Below are positions 1-6,164 of a stretch of DNA of 8,295 nucleotides, piece by piece (the stretch's first letter is position 1; every line of letters begins with the position of its first letter). Made by a program: the position numbers and the translations under genes. Under the pieces are notes generated by a model that saw nothing but the letters and a program-made list of their open reading frames with translations, ran no database searches and was not told the DNA's origin. Origin of the DNA: CAZQAA01 sp964591255 (GTDB lineage: Bacteria > Desulfobacterota > DSM-4660 > Desulfatiglandales > Desulfatiglandaceae); contig CAZQAA010000054.1 in assembly GCA_964591255.1 (NCBI GenBank), forward strand, positions 1 through 8,295. The letters are read 5' to 3'.

Positions 1-90
1 GACACCACTAATTGTTACCTTATCACCTGCTCTCAGAGATTCTATTGTCTCAGTAGTAAAAGGAGTCTTCAAATGAAATACCCCATCCAT
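1..90 (-). CDS. Fumarate hydratase (class I) beta subunit, N-terminal fragment cut by window edge
   Basis: The minus strand reads an open frame from an ATG at 90-88 to the window edge, giving 30 residues that begin MDGVFHLKTPFTTETIESL and continue RAGDKVTISGV. In class I fumarases and the related tartrate dehydratases, a segment of the type 'L.TP.t.e.I.sLraGD.V.isG' opens the beta subunit (the C-terminal domain in fused enzymes). The beta subunit completes the active site of the [4Fe-4S] enzyme that hydrates fumarate to malate. The ATG is preceded by a GGGGGA ribosome site about six bases upstream. No ATG, GTG or TTG lies in frame between it and an upstream in-frame stop near 129. It follows the alpha-subunit stop by 45 bases on the same strand, so the two are very probably co-transcribed. 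The rest of the gene is outside the window. A tartrate dehydratase beta subunit is the main alternative. Confidence 0.85.
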   Translation of the reverse strand, partial: MDGVFHLKTPFTTETIESLRAGDKVTISGV

Positions 91-135
91 AATTTTCCCC
101 CAGACATCTACAACAACATAATATAATTAGTTCGG

Positions 136-975
136 TTAAAGTTCTATCCTGGCGCACCGGCTGGCATGGCACTGAATATTAATGGCCACAGGAAGACTCG
201 CAATGTGGCATGGCATCATTTTGATATGGACTGCAAGGGAAGTTATCCTTCCACCCAGTCCTTCAGGACCTATTCCGGTCTTGTTAACCTCGGCTAAGAG
301 CTCTTCCTCCATCTGATTCAGCTCAGGATCATCATTCGGAGTCCCTAAGGGTCGAAGAAGAGCTTTTTTTGCCAGAAGAGGGGCTGTCTCAAAATTTCCG
401 CCTATTCCCACACCCAAAACAGTCGGAGGGCAGGGATTTGCTCCAGCCTCTATAACCGTTCTCACAACCCTTTTCTTGATGCCAAGCCACCCTTCAGCAG
501 GCAATAACATGAATAGCCGACTCATATTCTCACTTCCCCCACCCTTGGGCAACAGCCAAATAGTGAGCCTATCTCCTTCCACAATCTGCACATGAATAAT
601 TACAGGTGTGTTATCACGCGTATTCTCTCTCGTAAACGGATGACACACAGATTTACGCAAAAAACCTTTTTTATATCCTTCTCTCACTCCTTCATCAATT
701 GCCTTGTTAAAATCACCTCCGACAATTGAAACATCACGGCCCAGTTCGGCAAAGGCAACAACCAATCCAGTATCCTGACATATGGGTATGTTTTCATGCT
801 TTGCAATCATCGCATTTTGTAATAATGAAGCAAGGATCTCCTTCCCGACAGGAGATTCTTCCTTTTCATGGGAATGCTTAAGTGCATTGACCACATCCTC
901 GTTCAGTTCAATATTAGCCCGTATTACAGAGTCTTTAATGGCATCCGTAACAATCCGGCTCGAAATCTGTCGCAT
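136..975 (-). CDS. Fumarate hydratase (class I, oxygen-sensitive) alpha subunit
   Basis: This 279-residue protein is the alpha subunit of a two-subunit class I fumarase, which interconverts fumarate and L-malate in the cytoplasm using a [4Fe-4S] cluster. Visible family motifs are IPICQDTG (residues 63-70), an NTPVIIHVQIVEGD segment (122-135), PKGGGSENMSR (143-153), AGANPCPPTVLGVGIGG (177-193) and SLPVAINIQCHASR (260-273). C66, C182 and C269 have the spacing expected of the three cluster ligands. I chose the ATG at 975-973 because GGGAGG lies at about the right distance before it. A TTG at 990-988 gives five more codons but would overlap that ribosome site. The beta subunit follows 45 bases downstream. 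The C-terminus reads CHASRCARIEL, where I recall family members usually having CHAARH. The enzyme could instead be an L-tartrate dehydratase alpha subunit, since sequence alone separates the two poorly. It probably serves the TCA cycle or fumarate/malate interconversion. Confidence 0.93.
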   Translation of the reverse strand: MRQISSRIVTDAIKDSVIRANIELNEDVVNALKHSHEKEESPVGKEILASLLQNAMIAKHENIPICQDTGLVVAFAELGRDVSIVGGDFNKAIDEGVREGYKKGFLRKSVCHPFTRENTRDNTPVIIHVQIVEGDRLTIWLLPKGGGSENMSRLFMLLPAEGWLGIKKRVVRTVIEAGANPCPPTVLGVGIGGNFETAPLLAKKALLRPLGTPNDDPELNQMEEELLAEVNKTGIGPEGLGGRITSLAVHIKMMPCHIASLPVAINIQCHASRCARIEL

Positions 976-980
976 TAAAC

Positions 981-986
981 CCTCCC
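981..986 (-). promoter_or_regulatory. Ribosome binding site deciding the fumarase alpha start
   Basis: The minus strand reads GTGGGAGGGTTTAATG ending at base 973. GGGAGG sits about six bases before the ATG at 975-973. It lies inside the reading frame that would start at the TTG at 990, which argues for the ATG as the true start and a 279-residue product. Confidence 0.75.
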
Positions 987-1045
987 ACAACAGGACTTGA
1001 CTTTCGACAGGTTAACTATCATGATATGAAACAAACACCTCAAAT

Positions 1046-1081
1046 ATGATCAGCAAAATCCAGAAAAAATGCTGACATCAT
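1046..1081 (-). other. Inverted repeat in fumarase leader
   Basis: TCAGCA at 1050-1055 pairs with TGCTGA at 1070-1075. The stem extends by ATGA (1046-1049) against TCAT (1078-1081) across a two-base bulge. The loop is A-rich on the plus strand and U-rich in the fumarase transcript. It lies 70-105 bases upstream of the alpha-subunit start and would be part of the leader RNA. No function is assigned. Confidence 0.35.
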
Positions 1082-1124
1082 GTTAAAAGATATCAAGCTG
1101 GGAAATGAAAATTTTATGTCCAGG

Positions 1125-1162
1125 AAAAACACCTCCTGACTTTCCAGCCTCCAGGTGTTTTT
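1125..1162 (-). terminator. Terminator-like hairpin in the fumarase leader (possible attenuator)
   Basis: AAAAACACCT (1125-1134) is perfectly complementary to AGGTGTTTTT (1153-1162), with an 18-base interior. Read on either strand the 3' arm ends in a T run, so it resembles a weak bidirectional intrinsic terminator. No gene ends here: fumarase starts to the left and surE to the right. In the fumarase direction it would fall in the leader about 150 bases before the start codon, where a terminator would act as an attenuator. In the plus direction, six to seven T residues follow the core stem, so it could also end an antisense or small transcript. Confidence 0.4.
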
Positions 1163-1171
1163 TTGCCTAAT

Positions 1172-1191
1172 AACACCTGAAAACTGCAGGT
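1172..1191 (-). promoter_or_regulatory. Competing hairpin arms next to the leader terminator
   Basis: A second copy of AACACCT lies at 1172-1178 and can pair with AGGTGTT at 1153-1159 over a 12-base loop, competing with the terminator-like stem. The same segment (ACCTG at 1175-1179) can instead pair with CAGGT at 1187-1191. This gives the three-way arrangement of terminator, antiterminator and anti-antiterminator expected of a transcription attenuator on the minus strand. The stems are only 5-10 base pairs, so this remains an inference. Confidence 0.3.
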
Positions 1192-1215
1192 AATTGGCCA
1201 GGTTAACACTGCGAA

Positions 1216-1260
1216 ATTTATACAAAATATAGTTATTATAAACAGACTGAGAACAATAGA
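1216..1260 (-). promoter_or_regulatory. Possible fumarase promoter region
   Basis: On the minus strand a TATAAT hexamer lies at 1240-1235 within a very AT-rich block, with TG two bases further upstream, close to an extended -10 element. No good -35 hexamer is found 16-18 bases upstream. If used, transcription would begin near 1228 and give a leader of about 250 bases that includes the hairpins at 1125-1191 and 1046-1081. Confidence 0.3.
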
Positions 1261-1298
1261 TATTTTATTAAGAATAATCATCATAATCATATAGCTTT

Positions 1299-1336
1299 TT
1301 TGGGGAAAGGCAAGCTAAGTTTGACTCTTTCCCAAA
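1299..1336 (+). other. Inverted repeat upstream of surE
   Basis: TTTGGGGAAAG (1299-1309) pairs with CTTTCCCAAA (1327-1336), with one extra G in the left arm and a 17-base loop. It ends 33 bases before the surE ATG, so it could be an operator or part of the surE leader. No T run follows it, so it is not a typical terminator. Confidence 0.35.
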
Positions 1337-1369
1337 TCTATGGGATTGGATATATAGGCGTCCATCAAT

Positions 1370-2158
1370 ATGAACGGCAAAAAATACAGGATTCTTTTAA
1401 CCAATGATGACGGAATTTATGCGCCTGGTCTGTCTGCACTCTACCAGGCCCTAAAATCCGACCATGAACTGTATGTTGTGGCACCTGAATCGGAAATGAG
1501 TGCGGTAGGTCACGCCATAACTCTAACATCCCCTCTCAGAGTTCAAGAAATCCATATGGGAAAATCTTTTTTTGGCTATGCCGTAACCGGCACACCCGCT
1601 GACTGCATCAAAATTGCGGTTCAGGAACTGCTCGAAAGCCCCCCTGACATAATCCTATCTGGTATAAATTTAGGGGCAAATGTGGGAATCGATGTATTAT
1701 ATTCCGGTACTGTCTCAGCAGCAACAGAGGGAGCATATTTAGGAATAAGCTCTGCTGCGATCTCACTTGACACAAGGCAAAATCCTGATTTTGGATTCGC
1801 CGCCCGATTCAGCAAAGAAATAATTCGCTTCATGAAAAAAAGCGGGCTTAAAAAGGAAATCGCCCTTAATATTAATATCCCGGCAGTTCCACCCACAAAG
1901 ATTAAAGGGGTATGCTTTGCCAGACAAGGGACATCCAGGCTTAAAGAACGATTTGAACGTCGTACTGATCCCCGTGGGAATGTATATTACTGGCTTACGG
2001 GAGAAATGGTTATTGAAAAAAATGGTAGAACCGATTCAGACTCCATAGCCTTAAGTGAAAATAAAATTACCATCACACCCCTCACCTGTAACCTAACCAG
2101 CCTTGATGACCTAAAAAGAATGAATTCCCACAACTTTTCCTTCCGTTGCGACATATGA
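1370..2158 (+). CDS. surE: 5'/3'-nucleotidase SurE (survival protein E)
   Basis: This 262-residue protein belongs to the SurE family of metal-dependent nucleoside monophosphate phosphatases, which dephosphorylate 5'- and 3'-nucleotides in the cytoplasm and help survival under stress. Diagnostic motifs are ILLTNDDGIYAPGL (residues 8-21), VVAPESEMSAVGHAITLTSPL (36-56), VTGTPADC (72-79), PDIILSGINLGANVG (92-106) and YSGTVSAATEGAYLG (111-125). D13, D14, S44 and N100 match the metal-binding set of characterised SurE proteins, offset by about five residues for the N-terminal extension. Length is normal for the family. A TAG at 1355-1357 is in frame just upstream, so the ATG at 1370 is the first possible start. 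The ribosome site is weak (AGGCG at 1356-1360). It stands alone on the plus strand, diverging from fumarase and converging on nifJ, with a strong terminator directly after it. surE is often beside pcm or rpoS in other bacteria, but that context is not seen here. Confidence 0.97.
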   Translation: MNGKKYRILLTNDDGIYAPGLSALYQALKSDHELYVVAPESEMSAVGHAITLTSPLRVQEIHMGKSFFGYAVTGTPADCIKIAVQELLESPPDIILSGINLGANVGIDVLYSGTVSAATEGAYLGISSAAISLDTRQNPDFGFAARFSKEIIRFMKKSGLKKEIALNINIPAVPPTKIKGVCFARQGTSRLKERFERRTDPRGNVYYWLTGEMVIEKNGRTDSDSIALSENKITITPLTCNLTSLDDLKRMNSHNFSFRCDI

Positions 2159-2161
2159 TCC

Positions 2162-2213
2162 TGATATTAAAACCCCCTTGTTGGGATTTTCTTCCAAGGG
2201 GGTTTTCATATCA
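2162..2213. terminator. Strong bidirectional intrinsic terminator between surE and nifJ
   Basis: AAAACCCCCTTG (2169-2180) pairs perfectly with CAAGGGGGTTTT (2195-2206) around a 14-base loop. The stem continues outward as TGATAT (2162-2167) against ATATCA (2208-2213) after a small mismatch. A-runs and T-runs flank the GC core on both sides, so it can end surE in the plus direction and nifJ in the minus direction. It begins four bases after the surE stop and ends 23 bases beyond the nifJ stop. Confidence 0.9.
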
Positions 2214-2235
2214 AACATGACACGAGATATGGAGA

Positions 2236-5200
2236 TTATTCTCCCTCTGCTGCCAGCCGTTTATATTGTTCGTATCTCTCTTTCATGTCTTCCTCTGCTT
2301 TCTGGAAAAGTTTTTCAGCCTGCTCAGGAAATGACCTGGTAAGGCTCGAATACCTGACTTCTCCCAGCAAAAACTCTTTAAAATCACCTTGTGGTTCTTT
2401 GGAATCAAGAATAAACGGGTTTTTACCCTCTGCTTTACGCCTAGGATCATAGCGATAAAGCGACCAATAACCTGTATCCACAGCCTTTTTTTCTTCTTCC
2501 TGAGAAAGGCCCATATTGATACCATGGTTAATGCAGGGGGCATAGGCAATAATAAGAGATGGCCCATTGTAACTCTCCGCCTCCAAAATGGCCTTTAACA
2601 CCTGATTTTTGTTAGCCCCCATTGCAACAGATGCCACATAAACATATCCATAAGACATTGCCATAAGACCCAAATCTTTTTTTCGTGTCTTTTTGCCACT
2701 TGCAGCAAATTTGGCTACAGCTCCCATTGGAGTAGACTTGGAAGACTGGCCTCCTGTATTGGAATAGACCTCGGTATCCAAAACGAGAATATTGACATCA
2801 CGTCCCATGGCTACAACATGATCTAGCCCACCATAGCCGATATCATAAGCCCACCCGTCTCCACCGAACATCCAGACCGATTTCTTTGTAAACTGATCTG
2901 CCATGTCCAGGATATCAATAAGGATAGGATTGAACTGGGCCTCAGGATTTGTAAGTTCGATCTCGATTAGTTCCACAATCCGGCGACCAAGTTGCTTGGA
3001 TTTTTCTCCATTATTCATATTAGCAAGCCAATCATTGAATGCCTCCTCCATTTCCTTGGATATTCCGCTTTCAATGGCATCTCTAACCAGGTTTGCCAAT
3101 TTGTCTCTCCTCTGGCCTATCCCCAATTGCATGCCAAAGCCAAACTCAGCATTATCCTCAAAAAGGGAGTTGGCCCATGCCGGACCATGTCCATCCTCGT
3201 TCACTGTATAGGGACAAGATGGAGCCGATCCGCCATAAATAGATGAACATCCAGTAGCATTACCTATCACCATCCTATCCCCAAAAAGCTGAGTAATAAG
3301 CTTTATATAAGGTGTTTCGCCACATCCAGGACAGGCTCCCGAAAATTCGAACAAAGGCTGCCTAAACTGGCTTCCCTTTACAGATGTTGCAGGCATCCTG
3401 TCATGCAGAACCGGCAGCTTGGTGGAAAAAATATGATTTGGAACTTGATCATTTTTCTGAGTAGCCAATGGCTTCATGACAAGAGCCTTTTTCTTGGCTG
3501 GGCATATTTGGGCACAATTGCCACATCCTGTACAGTCAAGGGGGCTAACCTGAATACGATACTTCAAGCCTTTCAGTTCTTTTCCCTTAGCATCTACAGT
3601 GATAAAACTCTCTGGCGCATCCTTGAGACTATCTGCTTCGGCCAGGACAGGCCTAATGACCGCATGAGGACAAACAAAAGAACACTGATTACACTGTATA
3701 CAGTTATCAGGTTGCCATTCAGGCACATTAATCGCAATCCCTCTCTTCTCATACTGAGTTGTAGCAGTAGGAAAGATTCCATCAGGAGGCAATGCACTCA
3801 CAGGGAGCTTGTCCCCCTGTTGGGCGAGCATAGGACGCATAACGGTTTTTACGAATTCAGGTTCATGCTCTTCTTCCCTGTATTCTTCATGTCCCGCCGT
3901 AACCCAAGACTTGGGAATATCAACTTTTTGCAGAGCATCTATAGCTTTATCCACAGCATCCATATTCATCTGGACTACCTTGTCACCTTTTTTACCATAA
4001 GTTTTTTTAATTGCTTCTTTCATATAAGCGAATGCCTCCTCTGGCGGGATAACATCTGCAATATGAAAAAATGCGGCCTGCATGATCATGTTAATACGCC
4101 CTCCCAGACCGAGCTCAGAGGCAATTTTTACAGCATCAATAGTATAAAAATTCAATTTTTTCTGTGCAATAACACGTTTCATATGATCAGGGAGCTTTTC
4201 CTCCATCTCCTCAGGCGTCCAAGGCGAATTCAGTAAAAAGGAGCCCCCTTCCCTGATGCCTTCCAGGATATTGTATTGATTTACAAATGCAGGGTTATGA
4301 CATGCTATAAAATCAGAGGTGGTAAGCAGATAAGGTGACTGGATACGGTGTGGAGAAAACCTTAGATGTGACATGGTAATACCACCGGATTTTTTCGCAT
4401 CATACGCAAAATAGGCCTGGGCAAACATGTCGGTATTTTCACCAATAATCTTTATTGCATTTTTATTGGCTCCAACAGTCCCGTCAGCACCAAGTCCCCA
4501 GAACTTACACCGTACTGTTCCCTCAAGACTCGGATCAATCTCATCTTTCACATTAAGAGAAGAATAACTAACATCATCTTCAATACCCACCGTAAAATGA
4601 TTTTTTGGGACTCTTGAACGAAGGTTATCAAATACGGCCTTGACCATAGACGGTGTAAAATCTTTACTCCCGAGGCCATAACGCCCACCTACGATAATGG
4701 GCTCTTCACCCCTTTCCTGAAAAACAGTACACACATCCCTGTACAAGGGCTCTCCCAAGGAACCAGGGGCCTTGATCCTGTCGAGCACAGCAATAGTTTC
4801 TGCCGTAGCAGGCAAGGCCTGGAGGAAGTGTTCCCTTGAAAAGGGCTGATAAAGACGAACCTTTACAAGCCCGACCCTCTCTCCGACATTGTTTAGATAA
4901 TTGACTGTCTCCTCTATCGTATCACAGCTGGATGCCATGGAGATTATAACCCGATCCGCTTCAGGATCACCCACATAATCGAACAGATTGTACGACCTGC
5001 CAATCACGTCCCCTACTCTTTTCATCTCTTCCTGCACTATCTGTGGTACTACGGCATAAAAAGGGCTCGATGCTTCCCGATTCTGAAAAAAGATGTCCGG
5101 ATTTTGGGCGGTGCCTCTGAGCTGTGGGTTCTCCGGATTCATGGCTCTGTCCCTGAACTCGTCAATAGCCTCCCAATCAACAAGTGCGGCCATTGTATCG

Positions 5201-5763
5201 TAGTCTATTATCTCGATTTTCTGTATCTCCATGGAGGTCCTGAAGCCATCAAAAAAATGTAAAAATGGCAGACTGGCACGGATACTTGCCAAATGGGCAA
5301 CAAGGGCAAGATCCATCACCTCTTGAACCGAGGCAGACGCCAATAGGGAAAAACCCGTTTGTCTTACTGCATTGATATCCGAATGATCACCGAATATGGA
5401 AAGTGCATGAGCTGCAACCGCTCGAGCAGAAACATGGAATACCGTAGGCATCAATTCACCTGCGATCTTATACATATTTGGAACCATCAGGAGCAGCCCC
5501 TGGGATGCAGTGAATGTTGTGGAAAGAGCACCCGCGGCCAATGCGCCATGAACAGCACCGGCGGCCCCTGCCTCGGATTGCATCTCAGCGATTTCCAGCA
5601 CCTGGCCAAAGATATTCTTACGTCCGTTAGAGGCCCATTCATCACAATATTCTCCCATAGTACTGGACGGTGTAATAGGATAAATTGCTGCCACATCACT
5701 CATCGCATAAGCCACATGGGCAGCCGCCTCATTTCCTTCTATTGTTTTTGTTACAAAACCCAT
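2236..5763 (-). CDS. nifJ: Pyruvate:ferredoxin (flavodoxin) oxidoreductase, single-chain
   Basis: This 1175-residue enzyme oxidises pyruvate and CoA to acetyl-CoA and CO2 with reduction of ferredoxin or flavodoxin, and can run in reverse. Domain order is that of full-length PFOR. The N-terminal pyruvate-binding domain contains YPITPSS (28-34, with T31) and R114. The transketolase C-like and CoA-binding domains follow, including GLGADGTVGANKN (423-435). A ferredoxin domain carries two [4Fe-4S] motifs, C688/C691/C694/C698 and C744/C747/C750/C754. The C-terminal thiamine-diphosphate domain has GGDGWAYDIGYGG (967-979) and YSNTGGQSSKSTP (1000-1012, with N1002). The proximal cluster ligands C811, C814, C839 and C1077 are all present. 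Length is close to that of other bacterial PFORs and no frameshift is visible. The ATG at 5763 has an AGGGGAG ribosome site. It appears monocistronic, with its own promoter near 5894-5921 and the shared terminator at 2162-2213. Despite the name nifJ, nothing here points to nitrogen fixation; a role in central anaerobic metabolism is more likely. Confidence 0.98.
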   Translation of the reverse strand: MGFVTKTIEGNEAAAHVAYAMSDVAAIYPITPSSTMGEYCDEWASNGRKNIFGQVLEIAEMQSEAGAAGAVHGALAAGALSTTFTASQGLLLMVPNMYKIAGELMPTVFHVSARAVAAHALSIFGDHSDINAVRQTGFSLLASASVQEVMDLALVAHLASIRASLPFLHFFDGFRTSMEIQKIEIIDYDTMAALVDWEAIDEFRDRAMNPENPQLRGTAQNPDIFFQNREASSPFYAVVPQIVQEEMKRVGDVIGRSYNLFDYVGDPEADRVIISMASSCDTIEETVNYLNNVGERVGLVKVRLYQPFSREHFLQALPATAETIAVLDRIKAPGSLGEPLYRDVCTVFQERGEEPIIVGGRYGLGSKDFTPSMVKAVFDNLRSRVPKNHFTVGIEDDVSYSSLNVKDEIDPSLEGTVRCKFWGLGADGTVGANKNAIKIIGENTDMFAQAYFAYDAKKSGGITMSHLRFSPHRIQSPYLLTTSDFIACHNPAFVNQYNILEGIREGGSFLLNSPWTPEEMEEKLPDHMKRVIAQKKLNFYTIDAVKIASELGLGGRINMIMQAAFFHIADVIPPEEAFAYMKEAIKKTYGKKGDKVVQMNMDAVDKAIDALQKVDIPKSWVTAGHEEYREEEHEPEFVKTVMRPMLAQQGDKLPVSALPPDGIFPTATTQYEKRGIAINVPEWQPDNCIQCNQCSFVCPHAVIRPVLAEADSLKDAPESFITVDAKGKELKGLKYRIQVSPLDCTGCGNCAQICPAKKKALVMKPLATQKNDQVPNHIFSTKLPVLHDRMPATSVKGSQFRQPLFEFSGACPGCGETPYIKLITQLFGDRMVIGNATGCSSIYGGSAPSCPYTVNEDGHGPAWANSLFEDNAEFGFGMQLGIGQRRDKLANLVRDAIESGISKEMEEAFNDWLANMNNGEKSKQLGRRIVELIEIELTNPEAQFNPILIDILDMADQFTKKSVWMFGGDGWAYDIGYGGLDHVVAMGRDVNILVLDTEVYSNTGGQSSKSTPMGAVAKFAASGKKTRKKDLGLMAMSYGYVYVASVAMGANKNQVLKAILEAESYNGPSLIIAYAPCINHGINMGLSQEEEKKAVDTGYWSLYRYDPRRKAEGKNPFILDSKEPQGDFKEFLLGEVRYSSLTRSFPEQAEKLFQKAEEDMKERYEQYKRLAAEGE

Positions 5764-5800
5764 AATCGATTCTCCCCTTTCTTTATAATTGCCTTCGGCT

Positions 5801-5870
5801 ATGATAAGTCTGTAATATTTAAGTGCTTCCTGGCACTTTATACCATGTCTGAAATTTTCATGCTTATCAT
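5801..5870 (-). promoter_or_regulatory. Nested hairpins in the nifJ 5' leader
   Basis: In the nifJ transcript an outer stem ATGATAAG (5870-5863) pairs with CTTATCAT (5808-5801). It encloses a hairpin of AAGTGC (5838-5833) and GCACTT (5826-5821) with a six-base loop, plus a short near-palindrome TGAAAATTTCA (about 5861-5851). The structure ends about 37 bases before the start codon and lies wholly inside the predicted leader. It could be a cis-acting RNA element or, at DNA level, a binding site for a regulator. It matches no riboswitch class that I recognise. Confidence 0.4.
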
Positions 5871-5893
5871 ATCAAACCAAGGCGAATTTATTG

Positions 5894-5921
5894 TTTATAT
5901 TAATAAGATGAATATTGTCAA
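5894..5921 (-). promoter_or_regulatory. Sigma-70 type promoter of nifJ
   Basis: On the minus strand a perfect -35 hexamer TTGACA (5921-5916) is followed after 16 bases by TATAAA (5899-5894) as the -10. The predicted start near 5887 gives a leader of about 124 bases before the nifJ ATG. AT-rich sequence flanks it on both sides. It is the best promoter match in the window and is correctly oriented for nifJ. Confidence 0.7.
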
Positions 5922-6010
5922 GTCCCTGCTTAACGCATTACATTTTTATCTTGAAGTTAGGAAAAACGAAATTCATATTTCTATGCTCCAGGGATATATG
6001 CTGTAGACCG

Positions 6011-6051
6011 CATTGATTTTTCAACATGAAACCGTAAACCTTAAATCAATG
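6011..6051. repeat. Orphan inverted repeat between two minus-strand genes
   Basis: CATTGATTT (6011-6019) is perfectly complementary to AAATCAATG (6043-6051) around a 23-base spacer. It lies about 90 bases upstream of the nifJ -35 element and about 37 bases downstream of the neighbouring terminator hairpin in the minus-strand direction. No T run follows either arm. An upstream activator or repressor site for nifJ is possible, but nothing else supports this. Confidence 0.35.
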
Positions 6052-6082
6052 AAATCCCGATCTTGGCAAAATAAATAAGATA

Positions 6083-6120
6083 AAAAACGGATGATAAAGA
6101 TTTGTACTCTCTATCATCCG
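6083..6120 (-). terminator. Intrinsic terminator of the secreted repeat-protein gene
   Basis: On the minus strand, CGGATGATA (6120-6112) pairs perfectly with TATCATCCG (6096-6088) around a 15-base loop and is followed at once by TTTTTT (6087-6082). It lies about 45 bases past the TAG stop of the upstream gene. This is a textbook rho-independent terminator and shows that nifJ is not co-transcribed with the secreted-protein gene. Confidence 0.88.
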
Positions 6121-6164
6121 CCATTTTAAATATTTATCAAAAACTTATTATCTGTCTCGACAGC

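Larger units (their letters stand above)
976..1369. other. Divergent intergenic region between fumarase and surE
   Basis: This 394-base AT-rich stretch separates the leftward fumarase genes from rightward surE and must hold both promoters. It contains no convincing gene. A 61-codon minus-strand frame (1040-1225) begins at a TTG, lacks a ribosome site and has no recognisable motif. The region carries inverted repeats at 1046-1081, 1125-1162, 1153-1178, 1175-1191 and 1299-1336, plus a 9-base direct repeat CAGGTTAAC at 1008-1016 and 1199-1207. Most of these lie on the fumarase side, in what would be its transcribed leader. Confidence 0.7.
5764..6164. other. Intergenic region upstream of nifJ
   Basis: This 401-base AT-rich region holds the nifJ leader and promoter, an orphan inverted repeat, and the terminator of the secreted-protein gene. 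I see no gene in it. A plus-strand open frame running through 5359-6006 is mostly antisense to nifJ and resembles no family. Between the nifJ -35 element (5921) and the inverted repeat at 6011 there are about 90 bases with nothing recognisable. Confidence 0.7.

Noticed and set aside
976..990. Five-codon N-terminal extension of the fumarase alpha subunit from a TTG start
   Set aside because: The extension covers the GGGAGG ribosome site that serves the ATG at 975.
1040..1225. Minus-strand 61-codon frame in the fumarase/surE intergenic region
   Set aside because: It starts at TTG without a ribosome site, overlaps the inverted repeats, and has no recognisable sequence features beyond AT-rich codons.
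3403..4236. Plus-strand open frame of 277 codons inside nifJ
   Set aside because: It is antisense to the clearly coding nifJ gene, its translation has no recognisable motif, and long antisense frames are a usual by-product of codon bias.
5951..5979. Possible plus-strand promoter (TTGAAG, 17 bases, CATATT) that could drive a small RNA through 5985-6120
   Set aside because: The -10 match is poor and the downstream hairpin at 6088-6120 has its T run only on the minus strand, so there is no matching terminator for a plus-strand transcript.
5359..6006. Plus-strand open frame of 215 codons running from nifJ into the intergenic region
   Set aside because: About two thirds is antisense to the conserved nifJ N-terminus. 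The rest crosses the nifJ leader and promoter, and the translation resembles no family.
6152..6163. Short inverted repeat CTGTC/GACAG just after the secreted-protein stop
   Set aside because: A 5-bp stem with a two-base gap is not sterically plausible as a hairpin and is expected by chance; the real terminator lies further downstream.
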